Below are positions 1 to 6,139 of a stretch of 7,154 bases of DNA, piece after piece. Position numbers and translations under genes: made by a program. The stretch spans positions 1 to 7,154 of the forward strand of contig JAJXXM010000015.1 of NCBI GenBank assembly GCA_021781095.1, in the 5' to 3' direction. The number at the start of each line of letters is the position of its first letter. The stretch's first letter is position 1. The notes beneath the pieces are model-generated. The model was not told the DNA's origin. It saw only the letters and a list, made by a program, of their open reading frames with translations, and did not search any database. Source of the DNA: a bacterium (GTDB lineage: Bacteria; Eremiobacterota; Eremiobacteria; Baltobacterales; Baltobacteraceae).

Positions 1-620
1 AGCAGCAAGCGCTTTGCAAGCGTGAGGAATTGCGAGCGGATTTCGGGCATCGCTTTGATCGCGATCGTCTCGGGCTCGTTGTAGGCACCTTTGCAGATGC
101 GAACGCGCTGGCGGCGTTCGATTGCATGGGCGATATCGGCGGGCGGGCGTTTGAGATAGGCTTGCAGCACCGGTCCGACGTTGCCATGTTCGGCAAAAGC
201 GCGATCCACGACGCGGAGGGTGGCGTCGGTCAGCGCGCTTCCTTCCATGTCGACGCGAACGAAGGGATCGGGGTTCACGGCGGCTCGGCGGAGGACCATC
301 GAGAGGTTTTCTAGCGCGAAATCTTCGCCAATCAGCAGCCCCATCGCGGTCAGTTTGACCGAGACGTTCGTTCGGAGCCCCGAGGTGCCGATCGCATCGA
401 GCATCGCCAGATACGCGTCGCGGGTCGCGGTCGCTGCGGCAGGGTCGAGGACGTCTTCCCCGAGGAAATCCAGCGTGGCGGTCATGCCCTCGGCGTTGAG
501 CCGGGCGACCGCCTCGAGGGCGGTCCCGATCGTCTCTCCGGCGACGAAGCGCTTTGCGAGGAAGAAAAACTTCTTCTGAAATACGGAATCCGGCGCAAAA
601 AGCCGGTCGATCACTGCCAT
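1..620 (-). CDS. Proline dehydrogenase, monofunctional (PutB/PRODH type), 3' end cut by window edge
   Basis: FAD-dependent oxidation of L-proline to delta-1-pyrroline-5-carboxylate, the first step of proline breakdown. About 206 N-terminal residues are visible of a family usually near 300. Seen motifs: NVSVKLTAMGL at about residues 84-94 (the SxKLT strand with the active-site lysine), VRVDMEGS at 120-127 with the conserved Asp, NVGPVLQAYLKR at 146-157, and VRICKGAYNEP at 172-182, the R-x-x-KGAY-x-E flavin/substrate motif. The paired C-terminal arginines that bind proline carboxylate lie beyond the edge. There is no N-terminal DNA-binding or arm region as in bifunctional PutA, so this looks like the short enzyme of Deinococcus, Thermus and Bacillus. 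The ATG at 620-618 is preceded by a purine-rich GAGGGG. It is transcribed away from the plus-strand cluster. A separate pyrroline-5-carboxylate dehydrogenase would be expected elsewhere. Family assignment is firm; substrate is by homology. Confidence 0.93.
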   Translation of the reverse strand, partial: MAVIDRLFAPDSVFQKKFFFLAKRFVAGETIGTALEAVARLNAEGMTATLDFLGEDVLDPAAATATRDAYLAMLDAIGTSGLRTNVSVKLTAMGLLIGEDFALENLSMVLRRAAVNPDPFVRVDMEGSALTDATLRVVDRAFAEHGNVGPVLQAYLKRPPADIAHAIERRQRVRICKGAYNEPETIAIKAMPEIRSQFLTLAKRLL

Positions 621-714
621 GCGCCCCTCTTCGACGCAGGCGAGGCGGAGCGCTGCTAGAAACTCCCACTTCGTCGTGCCGAAATTTTACGCACCGTTGA
701 CCGAATTGGCGAGG

Positions 715-728
715 CCGGGCTTGCCCGG
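715..728 (+). other. Short GC hairpin overlapping the response-regulator ribosome binding site
   Basis: CCGGG (715-719) and CCCGG (724-728) can pair around the four-base loop CTTG (720-723). CUUG is a known stable RNA tetraloop. The right arm shares its last two G residues with the GGGAG ribosome binding site of the next gene, so the hairpin could limit translation initiation. No T-run follows, so it is not a rho-independent terminator. The same bases are also a near-perfect palindrome and could be a DNA-binding site. Five GC pairs can arise by chance in DNA this rich in GC. Confidence 0.35.
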
Positions 729-731
729 GAG
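727..731 (+). promoter_or_regulatory. Ribosome binding site that fixes the response-regulator start
   Basis: GGGAG ends five bases before the ATG at 737. The alternative GTG at 731 would begin inside this site, and the ATG at 749 would lie too close to the purine run at 743-747. The start at 737 is therefore preferred. Confidence 0.6.
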
Positions 732-736
732 TGCTA

Positions 737-1171
737 ATGTCTGAGGATATGCCGCAGCGCAATTGGCGAGTCCTGATCGCCGACGACGACCCCGCGATCT
801 GCACGTTGGTCGATACCGTCCTGCGCAAGGGCCCCTTCCAGATGATCGTGTGCAACGACGCGGAGAGCGCGCTCGTCGCGATCGGGCGCGAGGATCCGTT
901 CGATATTATCATTTGCGACTTCATGTTGCCGGGAATCTCGGGATTAGATTTGATCGAGCGGCTTCGCTCGAACGAACGAACGCGCGGCGTGCCGATCCTG
1001 ATGATCAGCGGCCATACCAATTATGCGATGGACGGTCGCGCGAAAAATGCGGGCGCGAACCTCTTTCTCAACAAGCCGTTTACGATTTCGCAATTGCGCG
1101 CTGCGGTCAATCAATTGCTTGCGATATCGCGTCCCAGTTTCGGCGGTTCGGGCAATCCGGCAGCGCGGTAG
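737..1171 (+). CDS. Single-domain response regulator (CheY-like receiver)
   Basis: A receiver domain that would accept phosphate from a histidine kinase; 144 residues from the preferred ATG. Seen: acidic cluster ADDD at residues 15-18 for Mg binding, phospho-acceptor Asp61 in IIICDFMLPGISG, the switch Ser91 in ILMISGH, and Lys113 in LNKPF. All catalytic positions are intact. After the receiver ends near residue 128 there is only a short Gly/Ser/Pro tail (SRPSFGGSGNPAAR) and no DNA-binding or enzymatic output domain, so it should act by protein contact or as a phosphorelay intermediate. No cognate kinase is in the window. It is the first gene of the compact plus-strand cluster, with 15 bases to the mntP-like gene. 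A GTG at 731 could add two residues but would overlap the ribosome binding site. Its partner and its link to the downstream catabolic genes are unknown. Confidence 0.9.
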   Translation: MSEDMPQRNWRVLIADDDPAICTLVDTVLRKGPFQMIVCNDAESALVAIGREDPFDIIICDFMLPGISGLDLIERLRSNERTRGVPILMISGHTNYAMDGRAKNAGANLFLNKPFTISQLRAAVNQLLAISRPSFGGSGNPAAR

Positions 1172-1186
1172 GAAGCCCCTATCGCT

Positions 1187-1744
1187 TTGGCACTTCTAAA
1201 GGTCCTCTTTGTAGCGATCGCGCTCGCGCTCGATGTCTTTGCCGTGTCGATCGGCGTCGGGCTGCGTGGGATCGATTTCGCCGCGCGCGTTCGCATCGGT
1301 GCGAGCTTCGCGGCGGCGGAGATGGGAATGACGCTGCTTGGGCTCGGGCTCGGGCGACTCGCCGGTCGAGCGCTCGGCCTGCACGCCGGCTATCTCGGGT
1401 TCGCGGTGCTCATCCTCCTCGGAATCGCGATGATCGTGGAGGCGGTGCGCGAAAGCAAACGGCCGCCGCTCGATCTCTCGCGCGGCTGGGGACTGTTGCT
1501 CGCGGCGCTCTCCGTGAGCGTCGATTCGCTCGGCGTCGGTTTTTCGATCCACTATATCGGCGTGCCCATCGTCGTGACGCTCGCTACGATCGGCGTCGTC
1601 TCGGTGCTCTCCACGACGCTCGGTATAACCTTCGGGCGTCTCTTAGGGCAGCGCGTCGAAGAATCGGCGGAGTTGCTCGCGGGGGTGGCGTTGGTGATCG
1701 CCGGCGTGGGCTTTGCAGTGCTCCAGGCGCTCGGAATAGCGTAG
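1187..1744 (+). CDS. mntP: MntP-family manganese efflux pump (DUF204)
   Basis: Inner-membrane protein of 185 residues, close to the 188 of E. coli MntP, which exports Mn(II). Six hydrophobic segments are seen, roughly 3-25, 35-57, 66-86, 101-119, 127-149 and 162-182, arranged as two related halves. Each half carries the family acidic signature in a helix: ALALDVFAVSIGVG with Asp16, and LSVSVDSLGVGF with Asp113. Asp16 falls at the same position as in the E. coli protein, which supports the TTG start at 1187. An AGGAAG at 1170-1175 lies 11 bases upstream, rather far; an ATC at 1181 would be better spaced but is a very rare start codon. The gene sits 15 bases after the receiver gene and 14 bases before kamB, which implies co-transcription. 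There is no room for a separate yybP-ykoY riboswitch, often found before mntP. Metal specificity is inferred from the family. Confidence 0.85.
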   Translation: MALLKVLFVAIALALDVFAVSIGVGLRGIDFAARVRIGASFAAAEMGMTLLGLGLGRLAGRALGLHAGYLGFAVLILLGIAMIVEAVRESKRPPLDLSRGWGLLLAALSVSVDSLGVGFSIHYIGVPIVVTLATIGVVSVLSTTLGITFGRLLGQRVEESAELLAGVALVIAGVGFAVLQALGIA

Positions 1745-1758
1745 CGAAAGCCTCGCGC

Positions 1759-2646
1759 ATGGAGGTTTCCGATCTGCTGCTCGATCGTGCGATGGCGATC
1801 GGCGCGCGCAGCGTCGCCGTCGTCGGCACCGGGAAAAACGTCGGCAAGACCGTCGTGATGCGGGCGGTCTATCGCGCCGCGCTCGCGCGAGGATTGCGGG
1901 TCGGCGTTACCTCGATCGGTCGCGACGGCGAAGCGAACGATTTTGTCGACGCGCTCGCGAAACCGCGCTTGCGGCTAGCGGCGGGCACGCTCGTGGCCGG
2001 CGCGCAGGGCGCGCTTCCGCGCTCGCCCGCGCTCGAATGGTGCGAGAGCACCGACGTTCGAAGCGCGAGCGGACCGATCGCCATCGTGCGCGTGCGCAGC
2101 GAAAGCGAGATCGAACTCGTCGGTGCGCCGACCGCCTCTGGTCTGCGTGACGGCGTTGAAAAACTGTTCGCGTACGGGGCGGATTTCGTCGCCATCGATG
2201 GGGCGATCGACCGGGTCGCAGCATTGCGTGAAGAAGATGCGGTAATCGTGAGTTGCGGCGCCGCCTCCTCGACGAGTATCGAGGCAATCGCTGCGGAGGC
2301 GCGTGCGCTCGTCGCCTTGCTCTCGCTGCCGCGCTACGACGCCACGCTCGAATCCGTGCGCGTCGAGGGCGCGCTGACGCCGACGCAGGCTGCGGATTTT
2401 ATCGCCGGGGGCGAGCGCCGCGCGATCGTCGTTCGCGATGCGACGCGCGTGACGCTACGCGGGCGCGCGTTGCTCGGTGCGCTCGATCGCCTGCAGATTC
2501 GGGTCGAACGCCCGCTTCGCCCGGTCGCCGTCACGGTGAATTCGGTGGGGCGCTCCGGTTCGGTGGAACCAAAGGCACTCTTACGGGCGGTGCGCGCGGC
2601 GACGGAGTTGCCGACCTTCGATATTTTCGCAGCGAGCGCAGCATGA
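1759..2646 (+). CDS. kamB: KamB-like P-loop protein, putative lysine 5,6-aminomutase reactivase subunit
   Basis: A 295-residue soluble protein with an N-terminal P-loop, GTGKNVGKT at residues 23-31, the Walker A motif of a small NTPase. It is followed by TSIGRDGE at 51-58 and by AIDGAIDR at 145-152, a likely beta-strand with an acidic end in the Walker B region. The middle and C-terminal parts have no domain I can name, apart from an alternating strand-helix pattern. The identification as KamB rests on the P-loop type, the IGRDGE and DGAIDR motifs, and above all on the 4-base overlap with a MutS-like KamC and a downstream kce. KamB and KamC are proposed to restore inactivated B12-dependent lysine 5,6-aminomutase. 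The frame is open far upstream of 1759, but that part overlaps the mntP and receiver genes in another frame and is not coding. The ATG at 1759 lacks a strong ribosome binding site and is probably translationally coupled to mntP. Confidence 0.78.
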   Translation: MEVSDLLLDRAMAIGARSVAVVGTGKNVGKTVVMRAVYRAALARGLRVGVTSIGRDGEANDFVDALAKPRLRLAAGTLVAGAQGALPRSPALEWCESTDVRSASGPIAIVRVRSESEIELVGAPTASGLRDGVEKLFAYGADFVAIDGAIDRVAALREEDAVIVSCGAASSTSIEAIAAEARALVALLSLPRYDATLESVRVEGALTPTQAADFIAGGERRAIVVRDATRVTLRGRALLGALDRLQIRVERPLRPVAVTVNSVGRSGSVEPKALLRAVRAATELPTFDIFAASAA

Positions 2647-4259
2647 GCGAACCGGAGTTTCTCGACCGCACGAGCGCGATGGCGATCGGTGACGACTGGC
2701 TCGCCGCGGCGCTCGCTCCGAGTAGCCCCTATGGCGCGCGCGATGCGGTCGTTCGGCGGCGTTTTATCGAAGGCGAGGAAGGAGCGGCGCGCGCCCAAGC
2801 GCAGCGTATCGCACGGATCGCCGATCGCTTCGAACTAGCGGAGATGGAAGCGCTCCGCGCGACGCTCGGGCGCGCGCCCGATTTCGCGCCCGCGCTCGCT
2901 CGGTTGATCGTCGGCGACGCACTCGATGACGCCCAGGCGCTCGCGCTCCTTCGTTTCGCCGATGCCGCGATCGAACTGCAGCGCATGCGCGCCGATTGCG
3001 CGGATTTTCCGGATTGCGTGGGCGAGGAGATCGAACGCCTGCGAGCGCTTCTCGAACGCGGGCGCGTCGGAAGCCATGCCTTCTATCTCGACGATGCTTT
3101 CGACGCCGATCTGCGCCTCGAGCGCGAACGCTTCGAAGAAGCTCGCGCGCGATTCGAGAGCGCTCGCGGCCGCCTCGAACGCACCGTCGCCGAAGCGCTC
3201 GGGCGAGGCGCGCGGTTCGACGAAGAGTTTATCGTCATGCGCGAGCGGCTCGACGCGCCGTTGCCTCCGGGCGTACGCGTCGTCCGCGAGGCTCCGACGT
3301 ATCTGCTCTGCGAGATCGATCTCGATGAGGAGACGCGGGTGCTGCTGGAACGACGCGAGGAAGCGGCGCGCGGCGTCGCGCTCGCTGAAGAACGGCTTCG
3401 CGCGTCGCTTGCGAAAAGCGTGGTCGCATCGAGCGACGGGCTCGAGCGCACGATGAGGCGGCTCGGGGAGTTCGACGCGGTGCTCGCTGCGGCGCTCTGG
3501 ACGCGACGATTCGCGTGTCGCCCCGCGGAGATTTCACGTGAGGGCGGGATCGAAATCGTCGAAGGGCGTTGGCTGCCGCTGCAGGAGCGATTGGAGGGCG
3601 CGGGCGGCACCTTCGTTCCCTCGAGCATGTCGTGGAGTGGAGCGGCGATCGTGACCGGACCGAATATGGGCGGCAAATCGGTGGCGTTGCGCACCGTTGG
3701 TTTTGTCGCGCTCTGCGCCTCGATGGGCCTGCCGGTTCCCGCGCAACGCGCGCGGCTCGCCCTACCGCCGATGATACGCTGGCTCGGCATCGGCCCCGAC
3801 GAGGAGCGGCGTGGCGGATTGCTCTCCTCGTTTGCCGGAGAAGCGGTTCGGCTGCGCGATGCATTTGCCGCACTCGCGCCGCGCGCGCTCCTACTCGTCG
3901 ATGAGTTCGCGCGTACGACCACCCCGCGCGAGAGCTTTGCGATTCTCGTGGCGGCGCTGCATACGGCGCGCGCGCGCGGCGCCGAGATCATCGCCGCGAC
4001 CCACCTTGCCGGCGTCGCCGCCGCCGCCGAAGCGCGGCACTTTGCGGTACGCGGCCTCCGCGGTATTCCCGCGCGTACGGCCGGCGGCGATATCGAGCGA
4101 ACCCTTGCGGTCCTCGCCGATTGCATGGATTATCGCATAGAGGAGATCTCGGAGGATCGCCGCGAGAGCTCCGACGCGCTCGCACTCGCGAGCTTGCTGG
4201 GGGTCGATGACGAGATCGTTGCCCGGGCGCGTGCGATCGTAAAAACTATCGCGGAGTAG
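2643..4259 (+). CDS. kamC: KamC-like MutS-related ATPase, putative lysine 5,6-aminomutase reactivase
   Basis: A 538-residue cytoplasmic protein. The C-terminal third is an ABC-type ATPase of the MutS class: Walker A GPNMGGKS at 339-346, a SSFAGE segment at 395-400 in the place of the MutS signature loop, Walker B LLLVDE at 416-421, and ATHLAG at 452-457 carrying the switch histidine. The MutS DExGRGTS segment is replaced by DEFARTTTPRES at 420-431. Residues about 155-260 are very rich in Glu, Arg and Ala and probably form a coiled coil, like the lever region of MutS. The MutS mismatch-recognition and connector domains are absent, so a role in DNA repair is unlikely. The start ATG overlaps the kamB stop as ATGA, which fits the two proteins acting as a complex on the aminomutase. 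An ATP-driven exchange of damaged cobalamin is the proposed role for the family. A generic MutS2-like protein is the main alternative. Confidence 0.82.
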   Translation: MSEPEFLDRTSAMAIGDDWLAAALAPSSPYGARDAVVRRRFIEGEEGAARAQAQRIARIADRFELAEMEALRATLGRAPDFAPALARLIVGDALDDAQALALLRFADAAIELQRMRADCADFPDCVGEEIERLRALLERGRVGSHAFYLDDAFDADLRLERERFEEARARFESARGRLERTVAEALGRGARFDEEFIVMRERLDAPLPPGVRVVREAPTYLLCEIDLDEETRVLLERREEAARGVALAEERLRASLAKSVVASSDGLERTMRRLGEFDAVLAAALWTRRFACRPAEISREGGIEIVEGRWLPLQERLEGAGGTFVPSSMSWSGAAIVTGPNMGGKSVALRTVGFVALCASMGLPVPAQRARLALPPMIRWLGIGPDEERRGGLLSSFAGEAVRLRDAFAALAPRALLLVDEFARTTTPRESFAILVAALHTARARGAEIIAATHLAGVAAAAEARHFAVRGLRGIPARTAGGDIERTLAVLADCMDYRIEEISEDRRESSDALALASLLGVDDEIVARARAIVKTIAE

Positions 4260-4261
4260 CG

Positions 4262-4274
4262 CGGGCGCCGCCCG
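4262..4274 (+). other. Intercistronic GC hairpin between kamC and kce
   Basis: CGGGC (4262-4266) and GCCCG (4270-4274) pair around the three-base loop GCC, with one further G-T pair outside. It begins three bases after the kamC stop. The bases after it are TCGAAAGCGAG with no T-run, so it is not a classical terminator. It could stabilise or mark a processing point in the operon transcript, or reflect base composition. Confidence 0.35.
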
Positions 4275-4289
4275 TCGAAAGCGAGCACC

Positions 4290-5135
4290 ATGCAGCCGCT
4301 CATTATTACGTGCGCTCCCGTGGGTGCCGAGCTCTCGCCCGAGCAAACGCCGCACCTCGCGGTGACGCCGATGCAGTTGGGGGAGGTCGCCGCCGAGGTC
4401 GCCGAAGCCGGTGCCTCGCTCATTCACGTCCACTGTCGCAACGACGATGGGAGCAACACGCACGAGGTCGCACGCTTCCGGGCCGCCTACGAGGCGATTC
4501 GCGCGAAGAGCGATCTCATCGTGCAATTTTCGACCGGCGGTGCGATCGGCATGACGCCGCAGGAGCGTGCGGCGGTGCTCCAACTGCGCCCCGAGATGGC
4601 GACGCTCACCTGCGGAAGCGTGAACTTCGGCGACGAAATCTTCGAAAATAGTTTTCCGATCATGCGCACGATCGCCGGTGCGATGAAGGAGTTCGGCGTG
4701 AAACCCGAACTCGAAATTTTCGACAAGGGTCATCTCGCCAACGCGCGTCGCCTCGCCGCCGAGGGCGCGCTGACGCTGCCGCAGCATGTCGATTTCGTGC
4801 TCGGAGTCCCCGGCGCGCTCGAAGCGAGCGTCGAAAATCTCTGCGATCTCCTGCGCGATCTTCCCGAAGGGTGCACCTGGTCGGTCGCGGGAATCGGGCG
4901 CCACCAATTACCGCTGGCGATGGCGGCGATCGCGATGGGCGGGCACGTTCGGGTCGGCCTTGAGGACAATATTTATTACAGCAAGGGGCGCTTGGCAACC
5001 AACGGCGAGCTCGTTGCGCGTATCGTCCGCATCGCGAACGAGGCGGGTCGCCCGGTTGCGACGCCGGAGCAGGCCCGCGAGATTCTTTCGCTGCCGCCCC
5101 TCACCGGTGCAGGCATCGGGCGCGTCGTCTCCTAA
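4290..5135 (+). CDS. kce: 3-keto-5-aminohexanoate cleavage enzyme (Kce), BKACE/DUF849 family
   Basis: A 281-residue TIM-barrel enzyme. Family chemistry: 3-keto-5-aminohexanoate plus acetyl-CoA gives acetoacetate and 3-aminobutyryl-CoA, a middle step of lysine fermentation. Seen: APVGAE at 9-14, with Glu14 as in characterised Kce; HVH at 46-48, whose two histidines bind Zn and match the numbering of the Cloacamonas enzyme; QFSTGGA at 79-85, with the active-site serine; VKPELEIFDKGH at 137-148; FVLGVPG at 169-175; GIGRHQLP at 201-208; and VRVGLEDN at 220-227, giving the substrate arginine, third Zn ligand Glu225 and catalytic Asp226. All expected catalytic residues are present. Many BKACE proteins act on other beta-keto acids. 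The Kce assignment here is supported by Glu14 and by KamB/KamC next door. Length is normal for the family. A weak GCGAG lies upstream of the ATG, which is 30 bases after kamC. Confidence 0.87.
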   Translation: MQPLIITCAPVGAELSPEQTPHLAVTPMQLGEVAAEVAEAGASLIHVHCRNDDGSNTHEVARFRAAYEAIRAKSDLIVQFSTGGAIGMTPQERAAVLQLRPEMATLTCGSVNFGDEIFENSFPIMRTIAGAMKEFGVKPELEIFDKGHLANARRLAAEGALTLPQHVDFVLGVPGALEASVENLCDLLRDLPEGCTWSVAGIGRHQLPLAMAAIAMGGHVRVGLEDNIYYSKGRLATNGELVARIVRIANEAGRPVATPEQAREILSLPPLTGAGIGRVVS

Positions 5136-5137
5136 TC

Positions 5138-5141
5138 AGGG
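5138..5141 (+). promoter_or_regulatory. Ribosome binding site for the TTG start of dppB
   Basis: AGGG ends six bases before the TTG at 5148, in a 12-base gap after the kce stop. It supports the non-ATG start, which also gives the typical family N-terminus LTYIVRR. Confidence 0.5.
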
Positions 5142-5147
5142 CGGGCT

Positions 5148-6125
5148 TTGCTGACCTATATCGTGCGGCGAACGCTGCAAGCGATTCCGCTCCTGCTGCT
5201 CATTTCGGTGGTCCTCTTCCTCGTCGCGATGAAGAGCTCGCCGGCCGGGCCGTTGACTCCCTATCTCACGAACCCGCACATTACCGCGGCGGATATCGCT
5301 CGGCTCCGGCATAATTTCGGTCTCGATAAGCCGATTTGGGTTCAGTACTATTTTTGGCTGAATCGCACGTTGCATGGCGATCTCGGCTATTCCACCAGCA
5401 ACGCCGAAGCGGTATCGACGGCGATCCTCCAGCGCTTGCCCGCAACGCTGGAATTGATGGGCGCCTCGCTCCTCATTGCGGTCACCGCCGGAATTACGCT
5501 GGGAATCTTCTCCGCGGTCCGTCCCTATTCGACCGCCGACTATATCATCACCACGCTCGCGTTTTTCGGGCAATCGATGCCGGTCTTCTGGTTCGCGTTG
5601 ATGATGCAGTTGCTCTTCGCCGTGCACGGCATTCCGTTGCCGTTTGGGTACGAGATTCAATTGCCGTCGGCAGGCATGAGTAGCGGCGGAGGCTTTAACC
5701 TCGGCGATCGCATCGATCACCTCATCATGCCGGCGTTCGTGCTCTCGTTGTTGCAGCTCGCACTCTTTAGCCGATTCATGCGCTCCTCGATGCTCGAGGT
5801 CATGAAAACGGATTACATGCGCACGGCGGCGGCGAAGGGCTTACCGTTTCGAACGATCCTCTTCCGGCACGGCCTGAAAAACGCGCTGATTCCGGTCGTT
5901 ACGGTGATCGCGCTCTCGATGCCGAGCCTCATCGGCGGAGCGATCGTGACCGAGACGATCTTCGCCTGGCCGGGCATGGGACGTCTCTTTATCAACGCGT
6001 TGCAACAATCCGATATTCCCCTGCTCATGGGATACCTGAACCTCACCGCGATCTTGGTCGTGTTTTTTAATCTCATCGCCGATGTAACGTACGCGTGGCT
6101 CGATCCTCGCGTGAAGTTCGATTAG
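5148..6125 (+). CDS. dppB: Peptide/nickel-type ABC transporter permease, DppB family
   Basis: Inner-membrane subunit of a binding-protein-dependent importer for di- or oligopeptides and related solutes. It has 325 residues, normal for DppB/OppB. The N-terminus LTYIVRRTLQAIPLLLLISV is typical of the family and sets the TTG start. About six membrane segments are seen, near 8-27, 100-123, 134-158, 190-211, 248-269 and 293-315, with a large outer loop between the first two containing LRHNFGLDKPIWVQY. The cytoplasmic EAA loop that docks on the ATPase is at 222-245 (DYMRTAAAKGLPFRTILFRH and following). The protein ends in the usual WLDPRVKFD. It follows kce by 12 bases and precedes its partner permease by 14. 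Substrate cannot be read from sequence; context suggests peptides, lysine or a lysine-derived amine. Confidence 0.92.
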   Translation: MLTYIVRRTLQAIPLLLLISVVLFLVAMKSSPAGPLTPYLTNPHITAADIARLRHNFGLDKPIWVQYYFWLNRTLHGDLGYSTSNAEAVSTAILQRLPATLELMGASLLIAVTAGITLGIFSAVRPYSTADYIITTLAFFGQSMPVFWFALMMQLLFAVHGIPLPFGYEIQLPSAGMSSGGGFNLGDRIDHLIMPAFVLSLLQLALFSRFMRSSMLEVMKTDYMRTAAAKGLPFRTILFRHGLKNALIPVVTVIALSMPSLIGGAIVTETIFAWPGMGRLFINALQQSDIPLLMGYLNLTAILVVFFNLIADVTYAWLDPRVKFD

Positions 6126-6139
6126 GACGAGGACGGAGT

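Noticed and set aside
30..579. Two plus-strand open frames opposite proline dehydrogenase
   Set aside because: The minus-strand translation has unmistakable proline dehydrogenase motifs; the plus-strand frames have none.
684..689. Minus-strand TAAAAT as a -10 box for proline dehydrogenase
   Set aside because: The -10 match is good, but no convincing -35 element lies 16 to 18 bases upstream, so it is kept only as a weak possibility.
697..702. TTGACC as a -35 box for the receiver operon
   Set aside because: No -10-like hexamer occurs 16 to 18 bases downstream; that stretch is GC-rich.
763..1758. Open frame continuous with kamB extending far upstream, which would give a 627-residue protein
   Set aside because: It overlaps the receiver and mntP genes in another frame. 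Its translation is Arg-rich low-complexity sequence with no family motif, as expected of a high-GC shadow frame.
2643..4259. MutS or MutS2 DNA repair protein
   Set aside because: Mismatch-recognition and Smr domains are missing, the ATPase signature segment is altered, and the neighbours are lysine catabolic genes.
4262..4274. Rho-independent terminator after kamC
   Set aside because: A stem is present but no T-run follows, and kce begins 15 bases later on the same strand.
3083..4907. Long minus-strand open frames (3083-4126 and 3891-4907) opposite kamC and kce
   Set aside because: They lie opposite well-supported genes with clear family motifs, are rich in Arg, Ser and Ala, have no recognisable motif, and are typical of antisense frames in GC-rich DNA.
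1214..5711. GCGATCGC octamers (1214-1221, 4926-4933, 5704-5711), resembling the cyanobacterial HIP1 repeat
   Set aside because: Three copies are explained by frequent GCG-ATC and GAT-CGC codon pairs in this GATCG-rich coding DNA; the genes otherwise give no sign of a cyanobacterium.
6095..6139. Upstream ATG at 6095 as the dppC start
   Set aside because: It would overlap dppB by 31 bases, and the added residues do not resemble DppC N-termini; the ATG at 6140 has a well-placed ribosome binding site.
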